Shown here: positions 44,939 to 52,998 of the stretch, in pieces | Numbering within the stretch: position 1 is the stretch's first letter | How the letters are laid out: every line of letters starts with the position of its first letter | Assembly (NCBI GenBank): GCA_013112575.1 | Contig: JABFGG010000001.1 | Coordinates: forward strand, 1 to 64,000 | Length of the DNA stretch: 64,000 nt | Direction of reading: 5' to 3' | Origin: Chloroflexota bacterium | GTDB lineage: Bacteria; Chloroflexota; Anaerolineae; Anaerolineales; UBA11579 | The notes under the pieces: model-generated | The model's input: the letters and a program-made list of their open reading frames with translations, nothing else | Databases searched by the model: none | What the model was told of the DNA's origin: nothing | Program-made: the position numbers and the translations under genes

Positions 44939-45340
44939 ATGATTGAAAGCGTGAGGATAAAGCTTGCCGCCTTATGGGTTGCCGTGACATTGACGTATGT
45001 CTTGCAGATCGTGCTGCGCATCTCCAGTGGAGAATTCGCGGCAGGCGAGATCCAGGTTTTCCTGATCTCGCAGGGCATGTATCTGGGGATGGCCATAGTA
45101 ATGATGGCCCCAATCGCAATGGTTTATTTGTCGCTGTCCCTGAACTATAAAGCAAACCGCTGGTCAAATGTTATTCTGGCTTTATTCTTCTTTGGGGTAA
45201 ACCTGATCAGCCTGCTCACGTATCCTTCGCTTTATCATAAGTTTTTGATTGACGTCGGCCTTGTGTTCAATTTGCTTGTCATCTGGCATGCATGGGAGTG
45301 GCCTGAGCCGGAAATTGGAATGAAAACCGTCACTTCCTAA
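44939..45340 (+). CDS. DUF6326-like four-helix membrane protein 4
   Basis: 133 residues: IKLAALWVAVTLTYVLQIVLRI, NRWSNVILALFFFGVN and tail IWHAWEWPEPE. Fourth member of the local paralogue set; as at 30889 it follows an MDR gene, here by 10 bases. GGAG before ATG. Confidence 0.75.
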   Translation: MIESVRIKLAALWVAVTLTYVLQIVLRISSGEFAAGEIQVFLISQGMYLGMAIVMMAPIAMVYLSLSLNYKANRWSNVILALFFFGVNLISLLTYPSLYHKFLIDVGLVFNLLVIWHAWEWPEPEIGMKTVTS

Positions 45341-45386
45341 CATTCGATCATTAGAAAAGGCAATCAATAAGAAAAAAGAAGGAATC

Positions 45387-45800
45387 ATGAATCCTCAATC
45401 AAATTCGTTGCGCGTAACAAGAACTCTATTAATCATCCTACTAGTTTTTCTCAGCCTGAGTGGTCTATTTGGGATAATTTTCCTGATCGACCCCAGTGGT
45501 GGATCAGTGGGAATACCGCTCAGCTTACTGGATAATCTACCAATCGACACCTTTGTCTTGCCAGGCTTGTTTTTGCTGATCGTCTATGGCCTTGGCTCAG
45601 CAATCATTGCATATGGCTTGCTCCGTCAGCTTACCTGGACACCAATTGCCGGTTTACTACTCGGGTCGGTATTAATTGGTTGGGTAATTGGACAGATTGT
45701 TCTTTGGGGACCGCCAGTGATGTTACAGTACACCTATTTGATTGTAGGGATAGTCATCTTTCTCCTCAGTTTAATAATCAGAAGGCAGGGCATTGAATAA
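45387..45800 (+). CDS. Unrecognised four-helix membrane protein
   Basis: 137 residues with four hydrophobic helices (about 12-34, 53-73, 78-98, 105-130) and a basic C-terminus IIRRQGIE. No family recognised. AGAAGGA before ATG. Last gene of the copy I operon, followed by a terminator. Confidence 0.65.
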   Translation: MNPQSNSLRVTRTLLIILLVFLSLSGLFGIIFLIDPSGGSVGIPLSLLDNLPIDTFVLPGLFLLIVYGLGSAIIAYGLLRQLTWTPIAGLLLGSVLIGWVIGQIVLWGPPVMLQYTYLIVGIVIFLLSLIIRRQGIE

Positions 45801-45825
45801 GCTTTGCAAATAAATCGATCCGGCA

Positions 45826-45866
45826 AAAACCACCCTCATTGTTATGCGCTGGGGGTGGTTTTCCTC
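45826..45866 (+). terminator. Intrinsic terminator of the copy I operon
   Basis: AAAACCACCC (45826-45835) pairs with GGGTGGTTTT (45853-45862), a perfect 10-bp stem, then CCTCTC. Confidence 0.75.
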
Positions 45867-45881
45867 TCAAACCCGTAAATC

Positions 45882-45935
45882 ACCCTCCGATTAACACCTA
45901 CGGGGTATGACACCAATCCTGCTTGAGGATATGCT
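45882..45935 (+). promoter_or_regulatory. Shared regulon promoter, copy J
   Basis: Box ACCCTCCGAT-TAACACC-TACGGGGT (45882-45906), ATGACA (45907-45912), 17-base spacer, TATGCT (45930-45935). Here CTCCG and CGGGG form the clearest dyad. It drives 45985 onward. Confidence 0.87.
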
Positions 45936-45984
45936 ATAGATGTAAATTGCGATATTTGTGCTAGTGAAAAAAAAGGAAAAGGCA

Positions 45985-47136
45985 ATGAACGCGAAAGAAA
46001 CAAGCAAAAGCAAACGAATTCACTGGATGGACAACCTCAGGACCATCACCATCTTGTTGGTGGTACTGTACCACGTGGGCGGCGTGTACGAAGCGGCGGG
46101 CACCTGGGGCTGGTTCTGGATCGTGGACGACCCGGCCACCATCACCTGGGTGGGCATTGTAGGCATCATGTTCGATACCATGGTGATGCCCATCATGTTC
46201 TTCATTGCGGGTTACCTGGTCCCTGCGTCTCTGGATAAGAAAACCGGTGGGCAATTCCTTGCAGGCAAATTCAAACGTTTAATCATCCCCTGGGTGATAG
46301 CAGTATTCACATTGATTCCCCTGTATAAGGTCATCTTCCTGTACTCTCGCGGCTTGCCGCAAGAGCATTGGACTACCTACTTCCACATCACCAGCCCGAA
46401 CGGCCAGATCTGGCTATGGTTCCTGCCGGTGCTGTTCCTCTTCAACCTGTTGTACGTGGCTTTATCCGCGCTCAACATTCGCATGTCGAAGATCTCATTC
46501 CGATGGGCCACGTTGGGCGTTTTCCTGATCGGGCTTGTGTACAGCTTTAGCATAGGTAGTCTTGCCGGCCATCGTAGTTGGACAATTACCCCATTGATCG
46601 ACTTTGAAAATGAACGGCTGTTGCTGTATTTCATGGTCTTCCTGTTGGGTGCCCTGGCATTGCGGCAGGAGCTCTTTGCAGAAAAACCCCCAGACAAGCG
46701 GCTTTACACGATCATGAATGCGGTTGCCTGGATCCCCATCACGGCCCACATTATTTTGCGGCTGATTCCCTTCTTTGTCCCTGGCGGTTTCTCCGAGACT
46801 TCATTTTTCCTGGCACTGTGGTGGTTGAGCTTTTACATCGCGCTTTGGTGTCTGATGTACCTGATGATCCAAAGCTTCCGGCGCTACCTGGATCGGACCG
46901 GCCGCATCTGGGGCGAACTAAACAAGAACTCCTATGGCGTATACATCAATCATGTCATCATGATCGGCGTCTTTGGCACACTGTTGCTAAACCTGAGCCT
47001 GCCCGCTTTGGTGAAATACCCATTGCTGATCGTCTTGACCTACGTAGCCAGCAATCTGCTCGTTTCGCTGTATCGAGGCATACGGCAAAGCCTGAGGCCC
47101 GGTCACAGCGAATCTGTGCAGAAGTTATCGGTCTAG
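45985..47136 (+). CDS. Acyltransferase 3 family membrane protein
   Basis: 383 residues with ten to eleven helices. N-terminal WMDNLRTITILLVVLYHVGG holds the conserved His, and the pattern FxGFLxxxKFxRLxxPW appears as LAGKFKRLIIPW. Family members acetylate or succinylate sugars and envelope polymers from the cytoplasmic side. ATG 45985 has AAAGGAAAAGG upstream. First gene behind promoter copy J. Confidence 0.86.
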   Translation: MNAKETSKSKRIHWMDNLRTITILLVVLYHVGGVYEAAGTWGWFWIVDDPATITWVGIVGIMFDTMVMPIMFFIAGYLVPASLDKKTGGQFLAGKFKRLIIPWVIAVFTLIPLYKVIFLYSRGLPQEHWTTYFHITSPNGQIWLWFLPVLFLFNLLYVALSALNIRMSKISFRWATLGVFLIGLVYSFSIGSLAGHRSWTITPLIDFENERLLLYFMVFLLGALALRQELFAEKPPDKRLYTIMNAVAWIPITAHIILRLIPFFVPGGFSETSFFLALWWLSFYIALWCLMYLMIQSFRRYLDRTGRIWGELNKNSYGVYINHVIMIGVFGTLLLNLSLPALVKYPLLIVLTYVASNLLVSLYRGIRQSLRPGHSESVQKLSV

Positions 47137-47150
47137 GAACGGACTTCGCA

Positions 47151-47825
47151 ATGGGATACTACATTGATCTAGAGGCCATCAGCATTGGCCAATACAAAAA
47201 CATCCTGGCAGCAGCCGATCTAATACCAAGCAGGATGCTCTTAAAAGAAGACATCGAAAAGCACTTCGATGCCATCGCGGGGCAAAATGTCGAGAATGTC
47301 GAAGAGCTGCGCAAAATCCTGAATAACAAGGCCAAGTTACAGGCTTTCGCAAAAGAAAGCGGCGTTCCGGAAGAGTACCTAACCGTCCTCATCCGGGAAG
47401 TGCGCGGTTATCGCCAGAAGCCCAACAAGATAAAAGATTTCCCCAATATCCGCGAAGATGTAGTCCAGCGACTAGAAGCCCAGGGGATCAAGAATACGCT
47501 CCAATTATTCGACAGGGTGCTCACTCCTCAAAGCAGGCAGGATCTGTCAAGCCAAACGGGCATTGAGGGGGCCGAAATAACCAGGCTCACAAAACTTACC
47601 GACCTCTCCCGCATCCGCTGGGTCAACCACACCTTTGCTTACGTCCTCCTCGAGGCTGGTTACGAAAACGCCGAAGAAGTGGCGCGCGCAGATCACCAAC
47701 AGTTATATGAAGACATCAAACAGTTGAATGCAGAGCGGGAGATCTACAAAGGGCACATTGGTTTACACGATATGCAAAGATGTGTGGAAGATGCCAAAGA
47801 CGTATCGCCAGATATTGAATATTAA
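47151..47825 (+). CDS. DUF4332-type helix-hairpin-helix protein
   Basis: 224 residues, soluble and helical. Contains LIPSRMLLKEDIEKHFDAI and a C-terminal DUF4332 pattern: TGIEGAEITRLTKLTDLSRI, VLLEAGYENAEEVARADH, YEDIKQLNAE. Such tandem HhH motifs resemble those of DNA-binding proteins, though function is unproved. Start set at ATG 47151, 14 bases after the acyltransferase stop; the frame is open far upstream only because it overlaps the previous gene. Confidence 0.75.
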   Translation: MGYYIDLEAISIGQYKNILAAADLIPSRMLLKEDIEKHFDAIAGQNVENVEELRKILNNKAKLQAFAKESGVPEEYLTVLIREVRGYRQKPNKIKDFPNIREDVVQRLEAQGIKNTLQLFDRVLTPQSRQDLSSQTGIEGAEITRLTKLTDLSRIRWVNHTFAYVLLEAGYENAEEVARADHQQLYEDIKQLNAEREIYKGHIGLHDMQRCVEDAKDVSPDIEY

Positions 47826-47844
47826 TTTAACAGGACTATTCACA

Positions 47845-48414
47845 ATGAAAACACAAGACATCCCTCGAACCGGCAGGATCGGAAGATTTGCCAATATCGT
47901 TGAAAAAGAAATGGATCAGGACGTTTTTCTCAGGGTACTACATGATTCGGACGTGTACGCATCCTACAAGCCACCAAAAAAAGCTGCCTGGTGGCAAGCT
48001 GCTGTTGAACGCCTGGAAAACGAAGTCGGGGAACAAGCAGCCATCGAGGTCATGCAGGCTTGTGGCCGGAAATGCTGCTCGACAGGACACAGGAAAACCG
48101 CCAAACGCCTAATGAGTGAATCCAATTCGCTTGAAGACTTCCTGGAGAAGTCAAGTACCTATGGTGTCAAGGAAGGCGAGATCGAATATAAACTGATTGA
48201 TGAAAATACCATCATCGGGCATTTTTACCGCTGTTTTTGCGGACAGGTCAAACAAACCCAAGCACTATTCGACAACACGACTTACTGCAATTGCTCCGCC
48301 GAGTTCCATAAACAATTCTTCGAAGCAGCCCTTGAACGCCCAGTAGAGGTGGAAATCGTTCACTCCATCATCTGTGGGGCAGAGGATTGCGAGTTTATGG
48401 TGCGTATAACCTGA
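47845..48414 (+). CDS. Cys-rich V4R/4-vinyl-reductase-like protein
   Basis: 189 residues, soluble. Conserved Cys groups CGRKCC near residue 77 and YRCFCGQVKQ, YCNCSAEFHK, then the C-terminal PVEVEIVHSIICGAEDCEFMVRI, the end typical of 4-vinyl-reductase-like small-molecule sensing domains. A metal site is likely. It may belong to the DUF6144 group. Follows the DUF4332 gene by 19 bases. Confidence 0.68.
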   Translation: MKTQDIPRTGRIGRFANIVEKEMDQDVFLRVLHDSDVYASYKPPKKAAWWQAAVERLENEVGEQAAIEVMQACGRKCCSTGHRKTAKRLMSESNSLEDFLEKSSTYGVKEGEIEYKLIDENTIIGHFYRCFCGQVKQTQALFDNTTYCNCSAEFHKQFFEAALERPVEVEIVHSIICGAEDCEFMVRIT

Positions 48415-48425
48415 CAGGTGAGAAA

Positions 48426-48857
48426 ATGTCATACGAACGCTTGTTAAATAAAGAACAAAAACCGGGTGAGGAACAGATCGTCAAGACCATTGGGGAAAAT
48501 GCTCCGCTGTGGCTTGATATGCGTACTTTTATTGAAGCACACTATGATTTTGTTCCAGAAGTAGTGTTCTTTACGAAGAAATACGGATGGACGATTCGCT
48601 ATAGGAAAAGTGGAAAAACACTGGTGTATTTATTCCCTGAAGCGGGAGCTTTCTCCATTCTATTAGTGCTGGGTAGAAAAGAAGCTGAAAAGGCAGAAGA
48701 AATAAAGAGTCAACTGAACAGCAAAGTTCGCTCCGTTTTTGAAAACACGGAACAATTACACGATGGGCGCTGGCTTTGGATCAGGGTATTATCAAAATCG
48801 GATGTCGAATCCGTAAAGCTACTACTTCAAAGCAAGCGAAAGTCGATCAAAGTATGA
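48426..48857 (+). CDS. DUF3788 family protein
   Basis: 143 residues, soluble. YGWTIRYRKSGKTLVYLFPEAGAFSILLVLGRKEAEKA and a C-terminal DGRWLWIRVLSKSDVESVKLLL match the DUF3788 plan, sometimes described as distantly PyrI-related. Start at ATG 48426 with AGGTGA upstream; 11 bases after the previous stop. Confidence 0.75.
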   Translation: MSYERLLNKEQKPGEEQIVKTIGENAPLWLDMRTFIEAHYDFVPEVVFFTKKYGWTIRYRKSGKTLVYLFPEAGAFSILLVLGRKEAEKAEEIKSQLNSKVRSVFENTEQLHDGRWLWIRVLSKSDVESVKLLLQSKRKSIKV

Positions 48858-48915
48858 GTTTTCCCTGGTCTTCTGAAAATGTGATGCGGAAACCGAATGA
48901 CCAGAAAGGATAATC

Positions 48916-49611
48916 ATGAATAAAGTTTGTGTTGTGGGGGCATCCGGAAAACTTGGGCAATACATGATTCAGCACGCACTGGACAAGGGTTATGAGGTCG
49001 TCGGCGTTTGTCGTGAAAAAAGCGTGCCCAAACTCGATAGGTTCAAGGAGCGCATCACGATCATCCCCGGAGCGACGAATGACCGCGCTGTCATACAAGA
49101 GGCCGTTGTGGATTGTGACGGATTGCTCACCGTGCTGGTTCCCTGGGGTGTTCAGCAATATTCCTCGGGAACGGCCCAAGCGGTGCTCGATCATGCGCGT
49201 CCCGGCGCGCGGCTCATTTTCTCCTGTGGCTGGCATATTTCGCGGGATGGGCAGGATGTGTACTCCCGGAACTTTTTAATACTTCTCAAGGTCTCCAGTT
49301 GGATCGGGCGATTAACCCGGGCCATAGACATTGACGATCAGGTAGAAGCTTCTCGAAGGATATTTGCCAGCGATACACTGTGGACGGTTGTGCGGGGCAG
49401 TGATCTTGAAGAGGGTGAAAGCCAGGGCCTACCGGTATGGAGCAGGCACGTTGGCGACCCTATCCTTGAGAGCAACCTTACTCGGCGCGTGGATTTTGCA
49501 TTGTTCATGGTGGCAGCTCTCGAGAATGATGACCTCATTCGCGAAGCACCGGCGATTGTTGGGTGCCAGACACCCTCGGCTTTGGCTCACAAATCGATAA
49601 GCAAAGTTTAG
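48916..49611 (+). CDS. NAD(P)-binding atypical SDR-type protein
   Basis: 231 residues with a Rossmann start KVCVVGASGKLGQYMIQHAL and HALDKGYEVVGVCR; later RRIFASDTLWTVVRGSDLEEGES is like NmrA/BVR-B-type proteins. No YxxxK is clear. Function unproved. AAGGAT before ATG. Confidence 0.75.
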   Translation: MNKVCVVGASGKLGQYMIQHALDKGYEVVGVCREKSVPKLDRFKERITIIPGATNDRAVIQEAVVDCDGLLTVLVPWGVQQYSSGTAQAVLDHARPGARLIFSCGWHISRDGQDVYSRNFLILLKVSSWIGRLTRAIDIDDQVEASRRIFASDTLWTVVRGSDLEEGESQGLPVWSRHVGDPILESNLTRRVDFALFMVAALENDDLIREAPAIVGCQTPSALAHKSISKV

Positions 49612-49645
49612 CAACAGGAACTGGGAGATAACAATCGGAAACCTA

Positions 49646-50542
49646 ATGAATAGATTGGATAAACGCAAAATAGCAGGCTGGGTGGCAGTAGGCTTTTCTA
49701 CCGCCATCACCTGCTTCTGGGCCTTTTGGGGCATCATCGAGAACTTCCACGAAGGCTGGTATTTCGAGTCCCTGCTATCCAACATAGGCTTGATGTTCTT
49801 GCAATACCTCAGCCCCATGCTGATCTTCATGGGAGTCGCGCTGGTTTCAGTTATCAGGCCACGCGTGGGGGGCATCCTGCACGTAGTGGTGGCTTTGCTG
49901 GCCGCCTGGTTCTTTGGGGCCTTCACGAACACGATTGTTTTATTGATCCTCTTGCCACTGATTGGCCTGGGGGTGTTGTACTGGTTCGGGCGTCCGCAAC
50001 CGCGCAAAGCCGCTTTGGCCATGGTTGTGGGGCTTCCTTTCCTGACCCTCATCATTTCCGGCGCGGAGCCTATCCTGCGCGTATCCCAGCGCATTGACGA
50101 TGGCAAGCTCAACACTCGCGTGGTGCAGGGCAACGGGGTAAGCCTCATGTGGGCCCCCGACGGCCCCGGCTGGCCGCGTGCGGGGGATAACTGGTATGAG
50201 GCCCAACGCGTGTGCCAGCATCTCAGCGAAGACGGTCTTAGCGTGGCCTCTAGCCCGCAAGACATCTGGCGTTTACCCACCGTAGATGAAGCTGTGCGCT
50301 CGATGGCGCGTCACGGCCAGAACAGCGTCGGCGTGTGGGACGAAGAGACGGCCAAAGCCAGTTATGAAACTCGACCGGACAAAGAGTCACCTTTATGGAA
50401 CGTATGCTCGCAGGTGATCTATTGGTGGACGGCCAACGAAGTGGATGACGAAAAGGCCTATATGATCGTCTATGATGGGAAGGTATGGCCCAGGGTAAAA
50501 GATTTTGGACCACCCTATTTGGGCTTTCGATGCGTTAAATAG
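49646..50542 (+). CDS. Membrane protein with C-terminal DUF1566-like domain
   Basis: 298 residues. Four or five helices fill residues 10-145, then a domain of about 140 residues with WYEAQRVCQHL, WRLPTVDEAVRSMARHG and YWWTANEVDDEKAYMIVYDGKV, ending GFRCVK: the DUF1566 (FGE/C-type-lectin-like) fold. The domain probably lies outside the membrane. Role unknown. Last gene of the copy J group. Confidence 0.75.
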   Translation: MNRLDKRKIAGWVAVGFSTAITCFWAFWGIIENFHEGWYFESLLSNIGLMFLQYLSPMLIFMGVALVSVIRPRVGGILHVVVALLAAWFFGAFTNTIVLLILLPLIGLGVLYWFGRPQPRKAALAMVVGLPFLTLIISGAEPILRVSQRIDDGKLNTRVVQGNGVSLMWAPDGPGWPRAGDNWYEAQRVCQHLSEDGLSVASSPQDIWRLPTVDEAVRSMARHGQNSVGVWDEETAKASYETRPDKESPLWNVCSQVIYWWTANEVDDEKAYMIVYDGKVWPRVKDFGPPYLGFRCVK

Positions 50543-50611
50543 AGCAATGCATGGGGGGAACGGATATTTTTTCAAATTGCCAAGCTTACAATTCATATAG
50601 TTCCATTTTGC

Positions 50612-50640
50612 TTGACAAGTATATGCCTATCGGTTACTGT
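50612..50640 (+). promoter_or_regulatory. Sigma-70-type promoter of rhlE
   Basis: TTGACA (50612-50617), 17-base spacer, TACTGT (50635-50640). The transcript would have a leader of about 100 bases before ATG 50748. No regulon box nearby. Confidence 0.7.
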
Positions 50641-50747
50641 TAGTCTCGTTTTACTACTTACACAGCAGTCGTTGCTACTGTTATTTTTGAGCTCCGCTCG
50701 AATCCCCTGACATCTGCTTGGCTTCTGAATACAAGGATTATCTTTTT

Positions 50748-51965
50748 ATGAATTTTAATGAATTCAACCTTGATGGCCGTCTACAGGCAGGGATCAAGCA
50801 CGCAGGTTTTAAGCAACCCACCCCAATCCAGGCGTCAGCCATCCCTCTCGCCCTCGCCGGGCATGACCTCATCGGCACTGCCCAAACGGGTACGGGCAAG
50901 ACGGCGGCCTTTGTACTGCCTATCCTGCACAAATTACTCAAAGGCAAAGGTAAACGCACACGTGCCCTGATCATCACCCCAACCCGCGAACTGGCAGAAC
51001 AAATCCACCAGACCATCCGCAACCTCAGCCGTAAGATACACATCCGCAGTGTAGCCATTTATGGTGGCGTAGGCGCAAATCCCCAAATCGAAGCGTTGCA
51101 CCGCGGAGTGGAGATCGTAGTGGCTTGCCCAGGCCGGCTGCTAGACCACATCAACAACAAACACGCTAAACTGAACGATCTGGACGTATTGGTCTTAGAT
51201 GAAGCCGACCGCATGTTTGACATGGGCTTCTTGCCCGATATCAAACGCATCCTCCAGCATGTGCCCGCCAAACGGCAAACCATGCTGTTTTCGGCCACCT
51301 TCCCTAAAGAGATCGAGCGCCTGGCATCCCAGACCCTGCACAAGCCGCAACGCGTGGCTATTGGGCTGGCCCGCCCGGTGCATACTGTAGAACACACCCT
51401 TTACCCGGTACCCCAGCATCTCAAAAAAGGGCTGTTGATCAAATTGCTCGAACAGACCGACACGAATTCGGTGTTGATCTTTACCCGCACAAAACGCCGC
51501 GCCCAGCGGCTGGCCAAACAGCTCCAGCGCGAGGACTACAAAGTGACCAGCCTACACAGTGACCGCACCCAGGGGCAGCGACGTTCGGCCCTCAAAGGTT
51601 TCAAGGAAGGCCGCTACCAGATCATGATCGCCACCGACATCGCAGCGCGCGGCCTGGACATTGATTCGATCTCACACGTGGTCAATTACGATATGCCGGA
51701 TACCGCCGATGCTTACATTCACCGCATTGGACGCACGGGACGAGCCAAGCGCAGTGGCGAGGCATTTACCATGGTCACACCGGACGATCGTGACATGGTG
51801 CGCAAGATCGAGAAGATCATGAAGCAGGAACTGCCACGGCAAACACTGCCAGATTTTGATTACACTGTGCCCAAACCAGAATACCCTCCGTCTAAACGCA
51901 AACCAAGACAACATAATCAACGGAACGGACATTCTAGAAAAAGTCAGAGAGCCCGCCAAAGGTGA
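50748..51965 (+). CDS. rhlE: DEAD-box ATP-dependent RNA helicase, RhlE type
   Basis: 405 residues. Q motif FKQPTPIQ, motif I AQTGTGKT, Ia PTRELAEQ, Ib as CPGR (Cys for the usual Thr), II DEAD, III SAT, V ARGLD, VI HRIGRTGRA, and a basic C-terminal tail (KRKPRQHNQRNGHSRK). It unwinds short RNA duplexes in mRNA turnover, ribosome assembly or cold adaptation. The long leader is common for such genes. AAGGAT before ATG 50748; a TTG at 50718 is in frame but lacks a site. Terminator downstream. Confidence 0.92.
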   Translation: MNFNEFNLDGRLQAGIKHAGFKQPTPIQASAIPLALAGHDLIGTAQTGTGKTAAFVLPILHKLLKGKGKRTRALIITPTRELAEQIHQTIRNLSRKIHIRSVAIYGGVGANPQIEALHRGVEIVVACPGRLLDHINNKHAKLNDLDVLVLDEADRMFDMGFLPDIKRILQHVPAKRQTMLFSATFPKEIERLASQTLHKPQRVAIGLARPVHTVEHTLYPVPQHLKKGLLIKLLEQTDTNSVLIFTRTKRRAQRLAKQLQREDYKVTSLHSDRTQGQRRSALKGFKEGRYQIMIATDIAARGLDIDSISHVVNYDMPDTADAYIHRIGRTGRAKRSGEAFTMVTPDDRDMVRKIEKIMKQELPRQTLPDFDYTVPKPEYPPSKRKPRQHNQRNGHSRKSQRARQR

Positions 51966-51982
51966 TTGGTTCCTCTGGATAT

Positions 51983-52020
51983 AAAACCAGCCTAGCGATG
52001 ATGTTTGGCTGGTTTTTGGT
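51983..52020 (+). terminator. Intrinsic terminator of rhlE
   Basis: AAAACCAGCC (51983-51992) pairs with GGCTGGTTTT (52007-52016) and is followed by TGGTTTT. Confidence 0.88.
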
Positions 52021-52246
52021 TTTAAATCAGGTTTGGGTGGACACTAAAAAGATAAAAGAAGCTGACCAATAGGGGCACCCCAAAGACTAAAACCCCGCTT
52101 GTTTTTGCTCCATAATTAACAATTCCAATTTTACAAAAACCGAAAACTACCTGCTATTCAGCTTCGAAATGAAGTTTTGCCTTTCCCAAACAAGGATTTG
52201 GCGAAATTGCGGTAACTACCTCGAAATTCTAGAAGGAGAAAAGATC

Positions 52247-52990
52247 ATGGATACTATTTTAAAGGAACACCAAATTAGCACTGATCTTAGAAAAAATAAA
52301 TATGCCCTGGTCACCGGAGAAGAGTACCCAATTCATCTGGCGTTCACAGAAGAATTGGAGGAACTGAAGGCCAGCTGGGAAAACCTAGAAGGAGATAAGT
52401 ATATAAAAGATGGCGGCACTTTTCGGCAACGGCGCTTTGGTCTCTTTTATTTCCTGCCCAGCAATGGTGAACTCATTTTGATGCCCCCGGCCCATTATTT
52501 TCAATCTACCGAGACAAACACATATGCTGGGGGCATCAAACGACATTTTGCACCCTTGACCGAGGAATTTAGCAAAAACAAATTCCTTCTCGATCTAATT
52601 AAATTCAATTTCCAATATTTCCCTGTAGAAGTTCAATTGACTGAGCAGGCCTGGGAGGTTGATGTTCACCAATTTCGGATCATCGGTAAGAAAGATGAAG
52701 AAGGCCAACCCACACCTGAGGGAATCCATCATGATGGTGATGATTTTAATGTCATTCACCTGATGCAGAGGAAGAATGTAAAGGGGGGAGAAAACAAGGT
52801 TTATGACAATGAAAAGAATTTGCTGGCGAGCACAACATTAACTGATTTTATGGATTCCGTTTTTGTTTGGGATCCTTACGTTATGCACGGGGTAAGTCCG
52901 ATTTATCCAGAGGACTCAACACAGCCAGCCATCCGGGATGTCATGGTGATTGGTTACAATTCGAAGCCAGACCTGCAACGACCAACGTAA
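52247..52990 (+). CDS. 2-oxoglutarate/Fe(II) dioxygenase (2OG-Fe_Oxy_2 type)
   Basis: 247 residues. Metal triad His-x-Asp in GIHHDGDDFNVIHLM and a distal His in YVMHGVSPIYP; MHGVSPI and the following basic residues fit 2-oxoglutarate binding. This family includes free L-amino-acid hydroxylases such as the Bacillus isoleucine dioxygenase. ATG 52247 has AGAAGGAGAA. The phosphotransferase downstream starts within ten bases of its stop, so the product is likely a hydroxy-amino acid that is then phosphorylated (inference). Confidence 0.82.
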   Translation: MDTILKEHQISTDLRKNKYALVTGEEYPIHLAFTEELEELKASWENLEGDKYIKDGGTFRQRRFGLFYFLPSNGELILMPPAHYFQSTETNTYAGGIKRHFAPLTEEFSKNKFLLDLIKFNFQYFPVEVQLTEQAWEVDVHQFRIIGKKDEEGQPTPEGIHHDGDDFNVIHLMQRKNVKGGENKVYDNEKNLLASTTLTDFMDSVFVWDPYVMHGVSPIYPEDSTQPAIRDVMVIGYNSKPDLQRPT

Positions 52991-52998
52991 TCCAACCA

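Noticed and set aside
46818..47150. N-terminal extension of the DUF4332 gene reaching into the acyltransferase gene
   Set aside because: The acyltransferase frame is clearly coding to 47136, and ATG 47151 starts the recognisable protein.
52867..52998. Start of the phosphotransferase inside the dioxygenase gene
   Set aside because: The residues before 52999 do not resemble the family and overlap the conserved dioxygenase C-terminus.
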